From NCBI RefSeq assembly GCF_020360975.1, contig NW_025408667.1, forward strand, positions 8,556,001 to 8,620,000: a stretch of DNA of 64,000 nucleotides. Reading direction: 5' to 3'. Below, piece by piece: positions 11,585 to 23,482 of the stretch. Made by a program: the position numbers and the translations under genes. Position 1 is the first letter of the stretch, and each line of letters opens with the position of its first letter. The notes under the pieces were generated by a model. The model had not been told where the DNA came from, made no database searches, and saw only the letters and a list, made by a program, of their open reading frames with translations. Source of the stretch: Hirsutella rhossiliensis. Taxonomy: Eukaryota; Ascomycota; Sordariomycetes; Hypocreales; Ophiocordycipitaceae.

Positions 11585-12214
11585 TTAGCTGTTCAGAACG
11601 CTCCTGATCATTGCCGCTCGTCGCATATGAAGATTCTTCAGATCCGGCGACCTGGCCAGGTTGGCATCACCCACAATGTCAGCCTCCAGCTTGTCCAGCC
11701 CGAGCGCAACCGAGGGTTTAGCTGAGACATCAGGGTTGGCAACGAGTACATTTTCCAGAGTCTCCTTCGCCAAGGCAATCTCCATTGAGAAGTACTTTCC
11801 CAACAAGAGGCCGAGCGTAGCAGCATATGCCGATTTGCCCACCTCCTCGACTTCGGCTTCAAGCGCGCAGATGATCGCTGAGGTAGATTTCCTTTGCTCG
11901 CTCAGCTTGTCCAACTTGTCCTTGGCGTCTTGCGCCTTTTTCTTCTTTTGCTGGCTTTTCCTTGCACTCTCCTTCTTCCTGTCCTTCTCTAGTTTCTCGT
12001 GACGTGCCTGGACCCGCTTGACGATTTCCCGTATCTCCTGCAGCGGGAGGGTGTCGTCCTTGAACTGACTGCACTCTGCCGGGCCGGGCTCGCTGCGACG
12101 GGACTCGCCTGACGAGTCGTACTCGCTGCTGGTGCGACTCGGTTCCGGACTCGATGCGCTGCGCTGCTGTGATGGGTTGGCCGCCCTGGACACGGGCACC
12201 CTGGGTAGTTCCAT
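11585..12214 (-). CDS. Hypothetical coiled-coil protein
   Basis: A single uninterrupted 209-codon frame starting ATG at 12214. The first 50 residues are Ser/Pro/Glu-rich and probably disordered. Residues about 60-115 are very rich in Lys, Glu and Gln (KSQQKKKKAQDAKDKLDKL) with heptad-like spacing, so a coiled coil is likely. The C-terminal 90 residues look globular and helical (ALGLDKLEADIVGDANLARS). It resembles small N-terminal-disordered fungal proteins of unknown role. I do not recognise a family. The nearest downstream gene is the acetyltransferase, more than 2 kb away. Confidence 0.6.
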   Translation of the reverse strand: MELPRVPVSRAANPSQQRSASSPEPSRTSSEYDSSGESRRSEPGPAECSQFKDDTLPLQEIREIVKRVQARHEKLEKDRKKESARKSQQKKKKAQDAKDKLDKLSEQRKSTSAIICALEAEVEEVGKSAYAATLGLLLGKYFSMEIALAKETLENVLVANPDVSAKPSVALGLDKLEADIVGDANLARSPDLKNLHMRRAAMIRSVLNS

Positions 12215-13918
12215 AGTCGCACGTTGCCAACGTACTTGAGGTATTTGAAGAAATTGGACCGAAAACGGCTGTCGCGAGTTTCAAGGGTCACTTGGAGGTT
12301 TTCAGAAGGGCAGTCTCAGGGTGGCTTCAGTTGCGGAGGCCGCTTGATGAAGACGTCCGCGAGAGTTGGTGAATATTTATAACGAGGACAATACCTTTCT
12401 CGGGAAGGGCATATGACACTTTTCATCCCAGAAAAGTCGTTTCGCGTCCTGTCCTGCGGTATGAGCTGGTGGGTAAATCGAGAAGTGCGCGAGCTGTCCT
12501 GTAAGCGTATGTAAACAGCGGATGGACAGTTCATGAACAGGCGGTAACTGTGTGACTTGCAAGGCTCTCCTTAGCGGCTCGCTGGAACACTCTTGGCAGC
12601 TCGGAGCACATTGGCTCCTTCAACTCCGCCTCCCCGGGATATGCGGCCGCGTTGGCTGCAGGGTTGAAGTCGAGGCTCTTGGTTGCCAGGGAACCCAACT
12701 CCATTTACGATATATGATCTCTGTACAACAGCGGTGCCTATTAGGCCCACCGCTTTTGTTCGGTAGTTGGAAAATGGATGGTATTTGAACAGATAACGTG
12801 TGAAAAGTCCTCTTGCCAAGGATGGACACGTTCTCAATGAAGCAGTCTGTTCAGCTACAGGCCCGTTCGGCGCCGCAATACGGTATGAAGTGCCAGGACG
12901 AAGTTGAACAGTCAGAGTGCAGGCATGCTTTGTCTCGGTTGGGGTCGATGCAAACCGACTCCTGTGGCAGAACAGTATTCGTACATGTGTCCTTTTGCCC
13001 CCATGTACATTTACATCACGATAACCACACCAGGCAGCATTTGCTTACGCTTGTGTGCCACAAAGACTGCTCCCACCAACGCCTTGGCGCGTTGGCCTCT
13101 TAATCGTGAACTGACTGGCCTACCTACCTCGCTACAGGGTGACTGACAGCCAGGATGCAAAATCTACGACAATGCCCCCCGTTAGCGAGCTTTCCAGGCT
13201 TCCCTGTTCCTTCCATCGAACATTGAACAGGCCCGGTCAAATTGTAAGCGTTGTCTGAAAGTCTGCAAAACACAGGCTTCCTTTATCTCGGCGCTAAAGG
13301 CACCCGCGCCCAGCAGCGGTGGTGGGCATCGGGAATGGCATGGCCATCGCTTGTGAGAGGCGTCAGGCCGGCTTGCCTCCTTTTAGGTCACCGCATGTCG
13401 GCTGCTCGCCACAGCAGGTTCCCCCACAGACCAGTTTTCTTGTACAAATTCCTTGCTGCATTGATGACATGCTCGAACCCGAGGCGGTGTTGCTCCGAAA
13501 TCCGCAGGCTGCGGCACCCTTGGATCCAGATGTGTCGCTGAGGAAGCCTGTCGCCATGCAGACCGCTAACTATCTTGTCCGATGCGCAAGCTTCACCAAG
13601 CCAAGGCGCAAGAATTGAAACGAAGCTCCCACCGTTGACGACTGCGTAGATTGGACGACTAAAAGAAGAGTGAAACCATGAGGGCAATATAGGAGGTTTG
13701 AAGAGAGCAGTGTCTGACGAAAGGGCAAACTGTCTGTCTCGCCATGGCAGCGAGGGAAAGGTCAATCCGCCCAATGAAGACCTTCCAATGAAATATACAG
13801 GCTTAACAAGTACTGCTGTCCTCTGTAAAGAGGAAAAAAAAGGTCACCCAAGACCAACAGCAAGAGCGCCCTCAAATATCGTGAAGGAGCCTCGGCGAGG
13901 TGGGAAAAAAATTGAGAC
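12215..13918. other. Intergenic, no supported gene
   Basis: Several open frames of 60-130 codons overlap on both strands. The longest (about 13388-13774, minus) shows no recognisable motif. The right end contains the oligo-T that terminates the adjacent tRNA. Confidence 0.45.
13905..13911 (-). terminator. Pol III terminator of tRNA-Arg
   Basis: Seven consecutive T on the minus strand begin 7 nt beyond the tRNA 3' end, the usual RNA polymerase III termination signal. Confidence 0.75.
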
Positions 13919-13989
13919 GATCTAGTCAGGACTCGAACCTGAAACCTTTGCCACCGGAAAGCAACGCGCTGCCATTGCGCCACTAGACC
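13919..13989 (-). tRNA. tRNA-Arg (anticodon CCG)
   Basis: The minus strand folds into a complete 71-nt cloverleaf. The acceptor stem GGTCTAG pairs with CTAGATC (one G-U), the D stem is GCGC/GCGC, and the anticodon stem TTGCT/GGCAA has loop TTCCGGT, giving anticodon CCG, which reads CGG (Arg). The variable loop is 5 nt, and the T stem TCAGG/CCTGA has loop TTCGAGT. There is no intron, and CCA is not encoded, as expected in a eukaryote. The B box GGTTCGAGTCC is intact, and a T7 terminator follows. Confidence 0.93.
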
Positions 13990-16010
13990 GCTTCTATCCT
14001 CGATGAACCCGCAAGGGCTAAACGAACCGGTTGGACCCGCTGTGAAAGTGCAGTCTCTTTTTAAATATATATTGCTTACTGTTTAAGTCTCACAGACCCT
14101 GTTATGAGCCGCGCCCAAGTCAAAGAGTCCCTGAAGAAATCAGTCGTTCTGCCTTTCCATTAGCTGAATTAATTTGATAAGGCGGTTGCGGACCGGGAGT
14201 TATCCTGATTAAACCCGCTTGCAATCATGCATTCTAAAGTGCAGTAATAAAGGACCGAAAGCATTCGTGGTCTCGTTCATGCGTCCTCGGTGGTACAAGC
14301 ACTGCGCCAAGGAGTAAGACGATCGAGTCGGCCCCGGGCTCCGACAAGGTCCGGATCACCGCCCGTGAAATCCGGGGTACGGGAAATCCAGCGGCATAAG
14401 CATCTCTAAAAAGCATTGTCTTTCAAGACCAACGACGCACCATCTGTAATGGCTGAAACAATAACACACTATTGGGAATAGCCGACGACGCAGCCTGGGT
14501 ACCAGCACACGCCCTGAACACGCCCAGCACATGCACTTGTTATTTTCCCCTGGCCCTTCTCCGCCTTCACATGTCGACTACACACGCACACACACACACC
14601 TCCCCAGAAATGAGACCTGCTGCAAAGAAGGGACGAGGCTTCAAGGCCAAGCCTGCATGGACCGCAGCCTTTCCGTCTCGTTTCCTCGCCTGGTTGCGGC
14701 AACGTCATCGGCCGGGCCGTGTGTCTTGCCCGCAATCATATGCAAAACGACGACGTACGGTGACTTTCTCGCGTGGCTACGTAGTCCATCAAACACCCTC
14801 TCCGCTTCCCTTGTTTCGCCGGGCCCCCGTGGCAGCCATCGTCTCGAAAGCCCCCCTTTCCGAGGCACGTGCGAGCTCGAAAGCCTTGGAGCCGCGGTTT
14901 TGGATCGCAAATACAAGCAGCCCTTCAACGACGAGCATGTCTTGAGAAGATTTGGCGTTGAAAGGCCAGACGGGCTTTGAGCCAACAGAGGAAAAGCAAC
15001 CACCTCACCAGCACTCGACCGGAATGTTGACCCTCTTTTTCCCCACGCCAAGCGTCACGACTTGCCGGCAACGAAGCCGGGGCAGCTGCAGACTGCCAGT
15101 GCCAAATACATGTAGGTACAGCAAGCTGGGTGAGGGTTCCAGCTCGCCGGCAGTCTAAAGCTCGCTCGCACTCTGTTCCCCCGGCTCCGCGTCTCCCCCA
15201 CACACACATCCCGGGTTTCGCTTCTTTCCCCACGGCCAAGGGAGCCCCAATCTCCAGGGTGGAAAATGCTCCAAGTCGGACACGGCTGTTCGTCCGCAGT
15301 CCCGTCCACTGCAGCCAATCCCGCTCCAGGCCCTTCCCGTCGCCCGCCCATTGCCTGCAGCCGCCGGTCGGCCTCCCCTTGCGGCCCCCCGGTTTTCTCT
15401 CCTCTCGCTGTTATTCTCCCCGTCTCAAGTTGGTATCCGCTGACCGTGCTTGTTGTTTCGATTGGTCAAGCCTGCGTTTAAACTTCGAGTCTCTTCATCG
15501 TCACTGCTCTCCAACGCCCCAGTCAGGTCAAACAGCATCCAACCCCGGGACCCAACGTTGCAGCGTCGAGCTCATTGGGCTGAGCTTATATAGAGAGGCT
15601 CGGACCCCTTTGCCGCCCTCCGTTCCGGGCCTCGACGATTCTCGTCCTTGTCTGCAGGTCACATAGTCGGAAGCGCAAACTACTTGTAGTTGCGTGCCTA
15701 CGTCGCCATCGCACGCAGCTCTCTTCCACGACTTGTTAGCAAGTTCGCTGACGACCCTCTCTGAGCTGCATATGATACCCGCAGCATTTCATCAACACAG
15801 GTTCAGGAGCTGCGAATTCCACATCAGCTACGACGACGCCTCCGCCGGTCGAAGCCACCAAGAGCCGAGGTTGCCACCACGACACACGACAAGGTTTTCA
15901 CAGTCGCAAGCGCATAAACCGGCTCTTTGCTCTCGGTTTCTGCTGCGTCTTTCATCCATCAGCTTCGTCGCCATCGACACCTCGCCCTTAAGCCACATAG
16001 TCGCGCCACC
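13990..16010. other. Intergenic and promoter/5' leader of the P450 gene
   Basis: About 2 kb without a supported gene. It holds a short CA/CG-rich microsatellite at about 14580-14600 and pyrimidine-rich tracts from 15,170 to 16,000 that are probably the promoter and 5' leader of the downstream P450 gene. Overlapping open frames on both strands show no domain. Confidence 0.5.
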
Positions 16011-17997
16011 ATGCTCCAGGTCGCGCTGAGCCCGTACAATGTGGCGCTGGCCGTGCCATGTGTCCTGGCCGTCGTCTGGACTTTTCTGAGACTCCGGCTC
16101 GAGTATCGCTTGAGACAGAACCCCGGCGTCAAGGCTCCCGTCTTGGCCAACAACCCCTTTGGCGGTAAGTATTGATGTGTGAGAGTGAGCGTTGGGCGTC
16201 GAAACGGCTCCAACAGTATGGAACTCTCGCCACCCTCCTGTTCCCCTCCTTGTCATCTTGTAGAACATTTCCGTCCTCTCTTGAAGTCGTCAACTCCCAT
16301 GCATCAGCACATAGGCAAAGAGCATGCCCTGACTGACTGAGCCCTGCAGCCATCTACTTCTTCTGGGAAGCAGCATACATGCAGGCAACCGACCGCCTCC
16401 TCGCTTACTTCGATACCATCTTCACGCGCTTCGCCACCCCATCCTCGGCCTGCCCGCACGCCGTCGAGCTGCCCTTTGCCACGCGGCGCATCATCATCAC
16501 GCGCGAGCCCGAGCACGTCAAGACGGTCCTCACGAGCAAGTTCGCCCGCTTCGGCAAGGGCGCCCTCTTCCACGACGCCTGGAGCCCCTTTCTCGGCGAC
16601 AGCATCTTCACCACTGACGGCGCCCTCTGGCAGCGCAGCCGCGCCCTCATCCGGCCCATGTTCACCCGCGAGCGCGTCCGCGACCTCGACATCTTTGACC
16701 GATGGACCGGCCGCCTCTTGGCTCACTTGCCGGCCGAGTCGGGGCGCGCCGTCGACATTTGCGATCTCTTCTACCGCATGACGCTCGACGTCACCACCGA
16801 CTTTCTCCTCGGCGAGCATGTCGGCGCCCTGGATAACCCCAACAGTGCCTTTACTAAAGCCTTCACCGAGGTCCAGCGCATGCAAATGATTCTTACCATT
16901 CTCCAGTGCGTTGCCGTCTTTGCCCCTGACGCCACCTTGAGCATGAGAACGCTGCTAATCCCAGTTGCGGGCAGCCCCTTTCGCTGGCTTATACCAAAAC
17001 GTAAGTACACCGACGGCATCAAGCTCATCGAGCGCTTCATGGACCCCTACATCAAGGCAACGCTGCGCCTCAGCCCCGACGAGCTCGACAAGCTGTCAAA
17101 GTCGGACAAGGAGTTTACCTTTCTCCACAACATTGCCCTCCTCTCGCGCGACCCCAAGGTCATCCGCGACCAGATCATGGCCGTCCTGCTCGCCGGCCGC
17201 GACACCACCGCCTCGACGCTCGCCTGGTCCGTCTACGAGCTCGCAAACTACCCGCGCGTCTGGGCCAAGCTGCGCGCCCAGGTCCTCGAGACGGTCGGCC
17301 CGCACCGCACCCCGACCTACGAGCATCTCAAGAACCTGACCTACCTCACCCACACCCTCAACGAGACGCTGCGCCTGTGGCCCGCTGTTCCGTACAACCT
17401 CCGATCCTGTGGTGCGTCCATCCCCTGGTTTGGCCTGACATGGATCTACCCTCGGCACAGGAGACAGACGCAAGCATACTGACAACTCCCAATAGTCGAA
17501 TCGTCAACCCTCCAAGGTCCACCCGGCCAGCCCGACATCGCCGCCCTCCCCGGCGACGTCATCATCTACAGCACCCTCGCCATGCAGCGCCGCCGGGACC
17601 TCTACCCGCCCGCCTCGGAAAAGTTTGCCGACCCGGCCATCTTCAGCCCTGAGCGCTGGGAGCACTGGACCCCCAAGCCCTGGCACTACCTGCCCTTTAA
17701 CGGCGGGCCTCGCATCTGCATAGGCCAGAACTTTGCCCTCACGGAGATGGCTTTTACTCGTGGGTTGCCCCTTTCCCCTGCAAATACTATACTGGACCGT
17801 AAAAAGTGGCGCGAAAAGAGAGAAAAGGAAAGAGAACGAGCTTCAGCTAACCGCGCCGGTGTAAAGTGGTTCGTCTGCTGCAAAAGTACGAACGAGTCGA
17901 GTACAGGGGCGACTGGTCCGCCCAGTACCACAAGGCAGATATCGTCGGGTGCCCCGGCCAGGGCGTCCCCGTGGCCTTTTACGAACCCGGCACTTAA
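16011..17997 (+). CDS. Cytochrome P450, CYP52/CYP539-like
   Basis: Predicted 536-residue ER-anchored monooxygenase. CYP52-clan enzymes hydroxylate n-alkanes and fatty acids at the omega end. Four exons close exactly: 16011-16164, 16350-17411, 17496-17759 and 17867-17997, with donors GTAAGT, GTGCGT and GTGGGT. The N-terminal hydrophobic anchor ([15 protein letters not shown]) is followed by a basic [11 protein letters not shown]. The I-helix motif AGRDTT starts at about residue 333, the K-helix ETLR is 390-393, and the heme loop [10 protein letters not shown] has Cys480. The C-terminus [10 protein letters not shown] is normal for the clan. No other biosynthetic gene is adjacent, so a role in lipid or alkane metabolism is more likely than secondary metabolism. 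The substrate is inferred from family only. Confidence 0.93.
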
Positions 17998-18873
17998 GGG
18001 AATTGGATAGTGCCACAACAAGGGAGTCGGGATAAGACTTGGAGAGGGTCCCGCGTTTGTCCTGTCGACAAACATTGGGGGTGGGAAACACTGTACATGA
18101 AAAATGGCGAGTGGGGATGAGAATGGCATCAGCTCACCCTGGTCATATATGTTGCGCAATAGTCAACAAGGTCGAGCCGGCCAACATCTCTGTAAACTTC
18201 CTGTACAAACCATCCATCCTTTGCAAGCTGCTGTTTTACCCATCCTCCCTTTGTTCATCAAACGAGGCCTCTACCCGGGAGCTAGCTCTTGGGTGAATGA
18301 TGTCTCGCCTCGCGGACAGTTCGTCAACTGGCAAACTCTACGGCTGCTTCTCACACTGCTCGAGACATGCCAGACAAGGGTTAAATGAAAAGGTCAGGTC
18401 ACCAAAGAACCATCCTGTGCGCTAGAGAAAACTTTTTGTTGTTACTTCGATGCCAGTAAAGCCAGCCATGCCCAACCATCGCCACGAGCATCGCGTACCC
18501 TCGTCATCCGCAGGGCAGCTCTCCTGTTTACTGTCGTCGTGTTCGAGACGTATTCGACACGATTTGACATGGCCTCTCATCTCCGACATCATTTGATGCC
18601 ATCTCGACGCTCAAGACTCGACCTGTTTCCAAGACTACAAGTGTCTATCATCTTCTCAGCCTGACAAACATTGTTCAAGTGACGACATGAAGATGAAAGG
18701 GTGAAACAAGAGCATACTCGCGCTCGAATGAAAGGGTCCAGAGCGGCAAAGGAAAAAAACGCCCCCACCCACCCACAACATCAATGGCAAGGCCAGGGGT
18801 AGCGCCGTGTCAGCAACTGCAACGCTACGCCGTCCTCGCTCGTATTAGACTTGTCGGAACCGCCATCTGCGCA
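17998..18873. other. Intergenic between convergent genes
   Basis: The 3' flanks of the P450 gene (+) and the Ifh1-like gene (-), which converge here. No gene, RNA or repeat is seen. Confidence 0.55.
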
Positions 18874-20652
18874 TCATATCCGCAGCATGTTCACGTCCGA
18901 GATGCTCCTGTGCCTCTTGTGGCCCCCGCCAGCGTCGCCCGACGCCTTGCGCTTTGCCGAGGCCGACTCCAGAGGACTGCGCGCCATGTCACCCAGGTTT
19001 TTTCTCTGCCTTCGAATTGGCGTCAGAGGCAGGCCGGCCGTGTCGAAGCGATCCGATTTGAGGCCCTTGAGTGCCGTGTAGTTGTACGGCCCGCTAAACG
19101 CGAGGGAGTCCTGGGTGGCTTGGTTGCTCAGAATGAGCTGCTGGTTGATCTGGTTCCGGCGGAACGCGCCCACCGTTTCCGAGTTGAGATGCGACAGAAC
19201 GTCGAGCTCGCTGGAGTCCGCCGTGGGTCTGGCGGGAGTGGAAGACGATTCCCAGTCGCCCGAGGCACCCTCCTCGCCAGAGGAATCGCCGGTGTCCCAG
19301 GTGATGAAGTCGTTGATATCCAGCTTCTTCTCCGCTTCATCCTCCTCGCTGGGCCCCGTCGAGCTCTCGTCGGCCGTGTTTCCCTCAGAGGGAAAGGGAA
19401 AGAAGGCCTCTGCCGGCCCCATGGTCTGGGCATTGACGAAATCGCCAAAGGTGTTGGACGAGAACATGGCGCTAAGCATCATGTTGGCCGAGCTGCTGAG
19501 GAGCGGAGACGGCTGCTCGTCCATGAGCCACGGCAGGTTGAACTGCTCCGGCGACAAATCGAGCTGGCGACGCCGATGGGGGGTGAAGATCATCATTTTC
19601 CGCGTCAAGGGGTTCAGGACCGCGATGGGCTTCTTGTCCGACCTGTCGAGATTGAACCGGCCGACGCGGGGTTGGCCCCGCTGAGGCTTGACGGGAGACT
19701 CAACATCGGAACCGGACGCCTCGCTCATCGGGACCGACGGACGCCGAGTTTTTCTCCGAATCGGAGGCTCAGGAATGTCTTCTTCGGTCGTGTCGCCATC
19801 GGCTGCAGGGCAAAGAGACGTAAGCAAAATCATGTTCTAAACACAGCACGGTATAGGCAAAGACTCACTCTCGTATCCGTCCAGTTCCAGGTTCTCCTCA
19901 AAGGCAGGCGTGAAGCTCGCTGGGGTCGCCGCGGGCTGGGTGGGTCGAGGGGTGGCCGTGGGCGTGTCGTCTTCCGACAGCTGCCGGACGACCTCTTCCG
20001 CATCCGAGTCCTGCCGGCCATCGTGCTGGCCGTTGAAGTCCCAGAAGGAGCCCGATCCGGACGACTCGTCGGCGTCATGTTCAATCTCGCGGCGAAAGGC
20101 AGGGTCAAGTGAGCTCTGCGAGACGAAGATGTCGGGAAACAGATCGGCGTGATCATCCTCCGTGTCGGTCGAGTCGGAGTCGCTCGAGGGCACGTCGAAG
20201 TGGACGTGGCGCTCGACAACGGCATCCGAGGCGAAGGAGTTGAAGAAGTCTGAGACCTGGCTGCCGTCCACCTCCGAAGCGATACCGGCCCAGCTGGCGT
20301 TTTCGTCGGCGTTGTCGTCGTCAAGGAGGTGGTCGTCCTCGGCATCTTCGTCATCGTCATTTTCGTCGTCATCATAGTCATCGTCATTGTTGTCGTCTTC
20401 GTCTTCAGCATCTTGGTCGACCGGTTGCGGCCGAGGAGCGACAGAGGGCAGGGCAGAGCCCTCTGTCAGGATGTTCTCCTCCTCGGCCGCCTTGACATCG
20501 TCCTCGTCGTCATCCTCGGAATCACTGATGTCCTCGACGGCCGAGTAGCCATCGTCATCGGAGAGGCCGAAGGAGGAGGACGAGTCGGAGGGTCTCCGCT
20601 TCGATGCCTTGACGGAGGTGGAAGAAAACTTTTGCCGAACGTTGCGGGACAT
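18874..20652 (-). CDS. Acidic nuclear protein, Ifh1/CRF1-like
   Basis: Predicted 570 residues in two exons, 20652-19869 and 19802-18874, joined by a 66-nt GTGAGT...CAG intron that keeps frame (LDGYE | DGDTTEED). The N-terminal 130 residues are extremely acidic (long Asp/Glu runs). The middle has HFDVPSSDSDSTDTEDDHADLFPDIF and DPAFRREIEHD, and after the intron PIAVLNPLTRKMMIF and GPAEAFFPFP. This order resembles fungal Ifh1/CRF1-type proteins, which bind the forkhead factor Fhl1 to control ribosomal-protein genes under TOR. I assign it from remembered family features, without alignment. The C-terminus is basic (AKRKASGDAGGGHKRHR), a plausible nuclear localisation signal. A large open frame on the opposite strand is only a composition effect. 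Confidence 0.7.
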
Positions 20653-23482
20653 TTCTTTTGCCGAATGGTGATTGTAGGTACTGGTTCTTGCTAAAAGTCA
20701 GTGTTGCGACGGGCTGCGGCTGGGCAGCAGCTGGCAGTGCTTAGCGCGGGAGGCGCAAGTGGTGGAGTGTATGCAAATGCCGAGTGTCGTTCTCGTGGGC
20801 ATGGATGGAGCGAGGGATGGGTATTGTTTGGTCCTTGTTCCCTCGCCGTGACGGGTGTTACTGGTTGTAGTTATGAGTTGCGCGGATGTCGAAGTAGTGG
20901 CTCGACAGCGAGAAAAGGAGGAGCCCAGGGCAAGCGGGCAGGCAGCAAAATCTGGAAATTTCAGAGACAGACTCTCGGGGAGCTGATTCCAGCTCGGGAG
21001 CGGGAGAGGCTGTGGAAACGAATCGTCGATTTGATTGAACTCGGTGAACTGCTGGACTGCGAGCCGTGGCCGGGAAGCAGGCACGGCCCGCAGTGGGCAT
21101 TTACAGCTCAGCGACGGCCTGAGGCATTATGAATTCGACGACGTTTCGGATGGATGTTGATTCTAGGTGATAGGGTTTGTAGGGCGACTTCGTTGTCTGG
21201 ATGATGATGCTGGTGATGCAGCAGCAAGAGGGGAAAGGGAAAAGGAAGGGGACAGAACGGGAGAGGGCGAGAAATACGCTGCTTCTCCCCCCCCAAACTT
21301 TTTCCTCCAATGGTGGGGTTCCGGCGTCTGATTCGCCTGAGCGGTTCGCGGGACGGGAGGCGCTAGGCCGCATTGGGCGTGCAGCGTCACCGCTCTTTGA
21401 CAGGGCAGGTGTGTTGAGGGAGCTCCTTCTCCAACAAGACGATGCGGTACCTCGGACAATGTACTTAGCGGCCAGTCGTGAAGCTTGTCGTGCTTTTGAC
21501 TCTGTTTCTGGTGGTACGAGAGCTTCAATCAAGCTCCAAGCTGCCAGGCACTTGACCAACGAGAATCTGCCTCTGCGGAGCGGAATTGTCGGCGACCACG
21601 GGTTCAGACGGGAGAGTCCTCGTCCAGACTCACCAGTCACCGCACATGACGGCTTGCATACGCACGCACGGGATGTCCCAAAGACGGTGAATCCGTGTCC
21701 ACGTCTCCGTACATGAAGCACATCACTGGAGACCATGCAGAGTACAAGGGTCATTTTGCGTACCCGCAAAATATCCAACAGAGGGGCGGAGAATTCCTCA
21801 CTGCTCCACCGGGCTCTCCTGGTCGAGGCCCACGACGAGACACCCAGTTGGTCGGTTGGTCGAACGATGATGATGGATGATGAGTGACCGCCAATTCAGT
21901 CGTCAGCTCATCTCTTTTCTCTCTCAGCTCCGGTCGCCAAAATACCTCTTTGATGAACTTCCCCCCATACAGAATACATGCCAACTTAGATGTGCCAAGG
22001 GAGGGGGAGAGCCGAAGTGGCCCCATGAAAAAAGCCTGTTTCAAATCCCCTTTTTTCTTTTTGCTGTCCCTTGTCCCCTTTAATCATGCCATGACTGCGG
22101 CTCTCGGTCTGTAGCTTCCTGCAAGAAGGAAAGATGGGAGGGGCAGTCGGCTGCAAGGACGGATCCTCGATCTGGACATGGGAACCTGAAGGTCGTGAGA
22201 GAAGAGAAAACAGTATTCGATGTAAACCATGGACGTCTCGGAGGCAATACCCTTTTCAGCGGGACGAGTGAATGACGAGCTACACACGGAGCTTGATGCG
22301 TACGAGTCAACTAGCCCGATCGTTGGGCCAGTCGTGCCGTACAGACAAAGTGCGGTTTTCAACAAATGATACTCGCAGACAATCAAGCACCCTAAGGCTC
22401 CCTTAGAGTCATATGTCCGTATACTTGCCAGGTGCTCGGACCGCAATGCGCTTCGCGTCGACTAGTTTGTCGGGTGGCCAAGTCCAGGGTAGTACTGGCT
22501 TCAAGACGATGACTCGAGGCAATGACTCACTCATAATAATACTTTGATGAACCAGAGACACCACGCAAAGGGAGACAGTGAGCCGGGCAGGAGGAGATGG
22601 ACCACCGTCTTTCCAAAGGAAATTGGTCAGCTTCAGGCTACGCACAGTGTAATCGTCAGGGTCGCAGTCGTCGGGCTCGTGGTTACACCACCCTCGTGCC
22701 GGCAGCACAGAGTACTCGTATTCGCACAGTACGTTTTGACGATGGGCGGCCGATGCCGGGAGTGAAGGGTGTGCCAACCGACGGTGTCATGTTGGAGGCA
22801 GGATTTGCACACGGTCTTTACACGAACAGACAACTCGGGCTAAGGATATCATCCTCTTCAGGGAGCAGTGGATGCGCTGCGAGAAAGCAGCAAAGAGACC
22901 AATGATGTCGCAAAAATACCCAAAGTATCATTCTTCTTGGCGAATCGCGCTTTTTTCATGCTTTATTTCCGGTTGGGTCCGGGTTACATTTCGAGGGTCC
23001 AGATGACAAAGAGGCTGAGAATAACTTAAAAGTGGATTACATGAGCCTCATCCGCCACGGCGGCGGCTAAAAGGCGTGACCAGAGCCGCGCGCCTCTGAT
23101 GCCCGGTATCTAAGCGCCCGCCGTCGGTCACGCACGCGCGCTTATCGACTGCCAGGTTGCCCGGCCAGCCACGCATGCCCCGGGGCGTGCTGCAAGTAAA
23201 CAAGCCCGATTCATCATGCAAACGCACGTTCGTCTGTGGTGCTCGCCCCCTTTCATCTCCAGAAACCCCCAGCCCGCCACGCTCCACATCCGCTGCAAAG
23301 CATCTTACTCTGCATCCCTCTATTTTTCTGCAGCGGATCCGAAGCATGACCCTCACCTTGTATCTTACCACCTAGGCCTTGTCTTCTCGTCGCCCGTCAC
23401 CTCACGCTGCACCTCTCTCCTCGGCCTTTGTTTTTTCCCTTCTTCACTCCCTTTCCCGGTTGCGCCGTCGCCGTCCAGGGCA
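20653..23482. other. Long intergenic region between divergent genes
   Basis: About 2.8 kb between the divergent Ifh1-like and kinesin starts. A 225-codon minus frame at 21101-21778 has no domain and biased, non-coding-like composition. The last 400 bp before the kinesin ATG are pyrimidine-rich, as expected for a fungal promoter and leader. No RNA gene or repeat is recognised. Confidence 0.5.

Noticed and set aside
18784..20112. A 442-codon plus-strand open frame across the Ifh1-like gene
   Set aside because: It crosses the intron of the real gene, is Arg/Val-rich without motifs, and is explained by composition.
21101..21778. A 225-codon minus-strand open frame
   Set aside because: No domain and no family-like blocks. 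Amino-acid content is that of random GC-rich DNA. It lies in a long promoter region.
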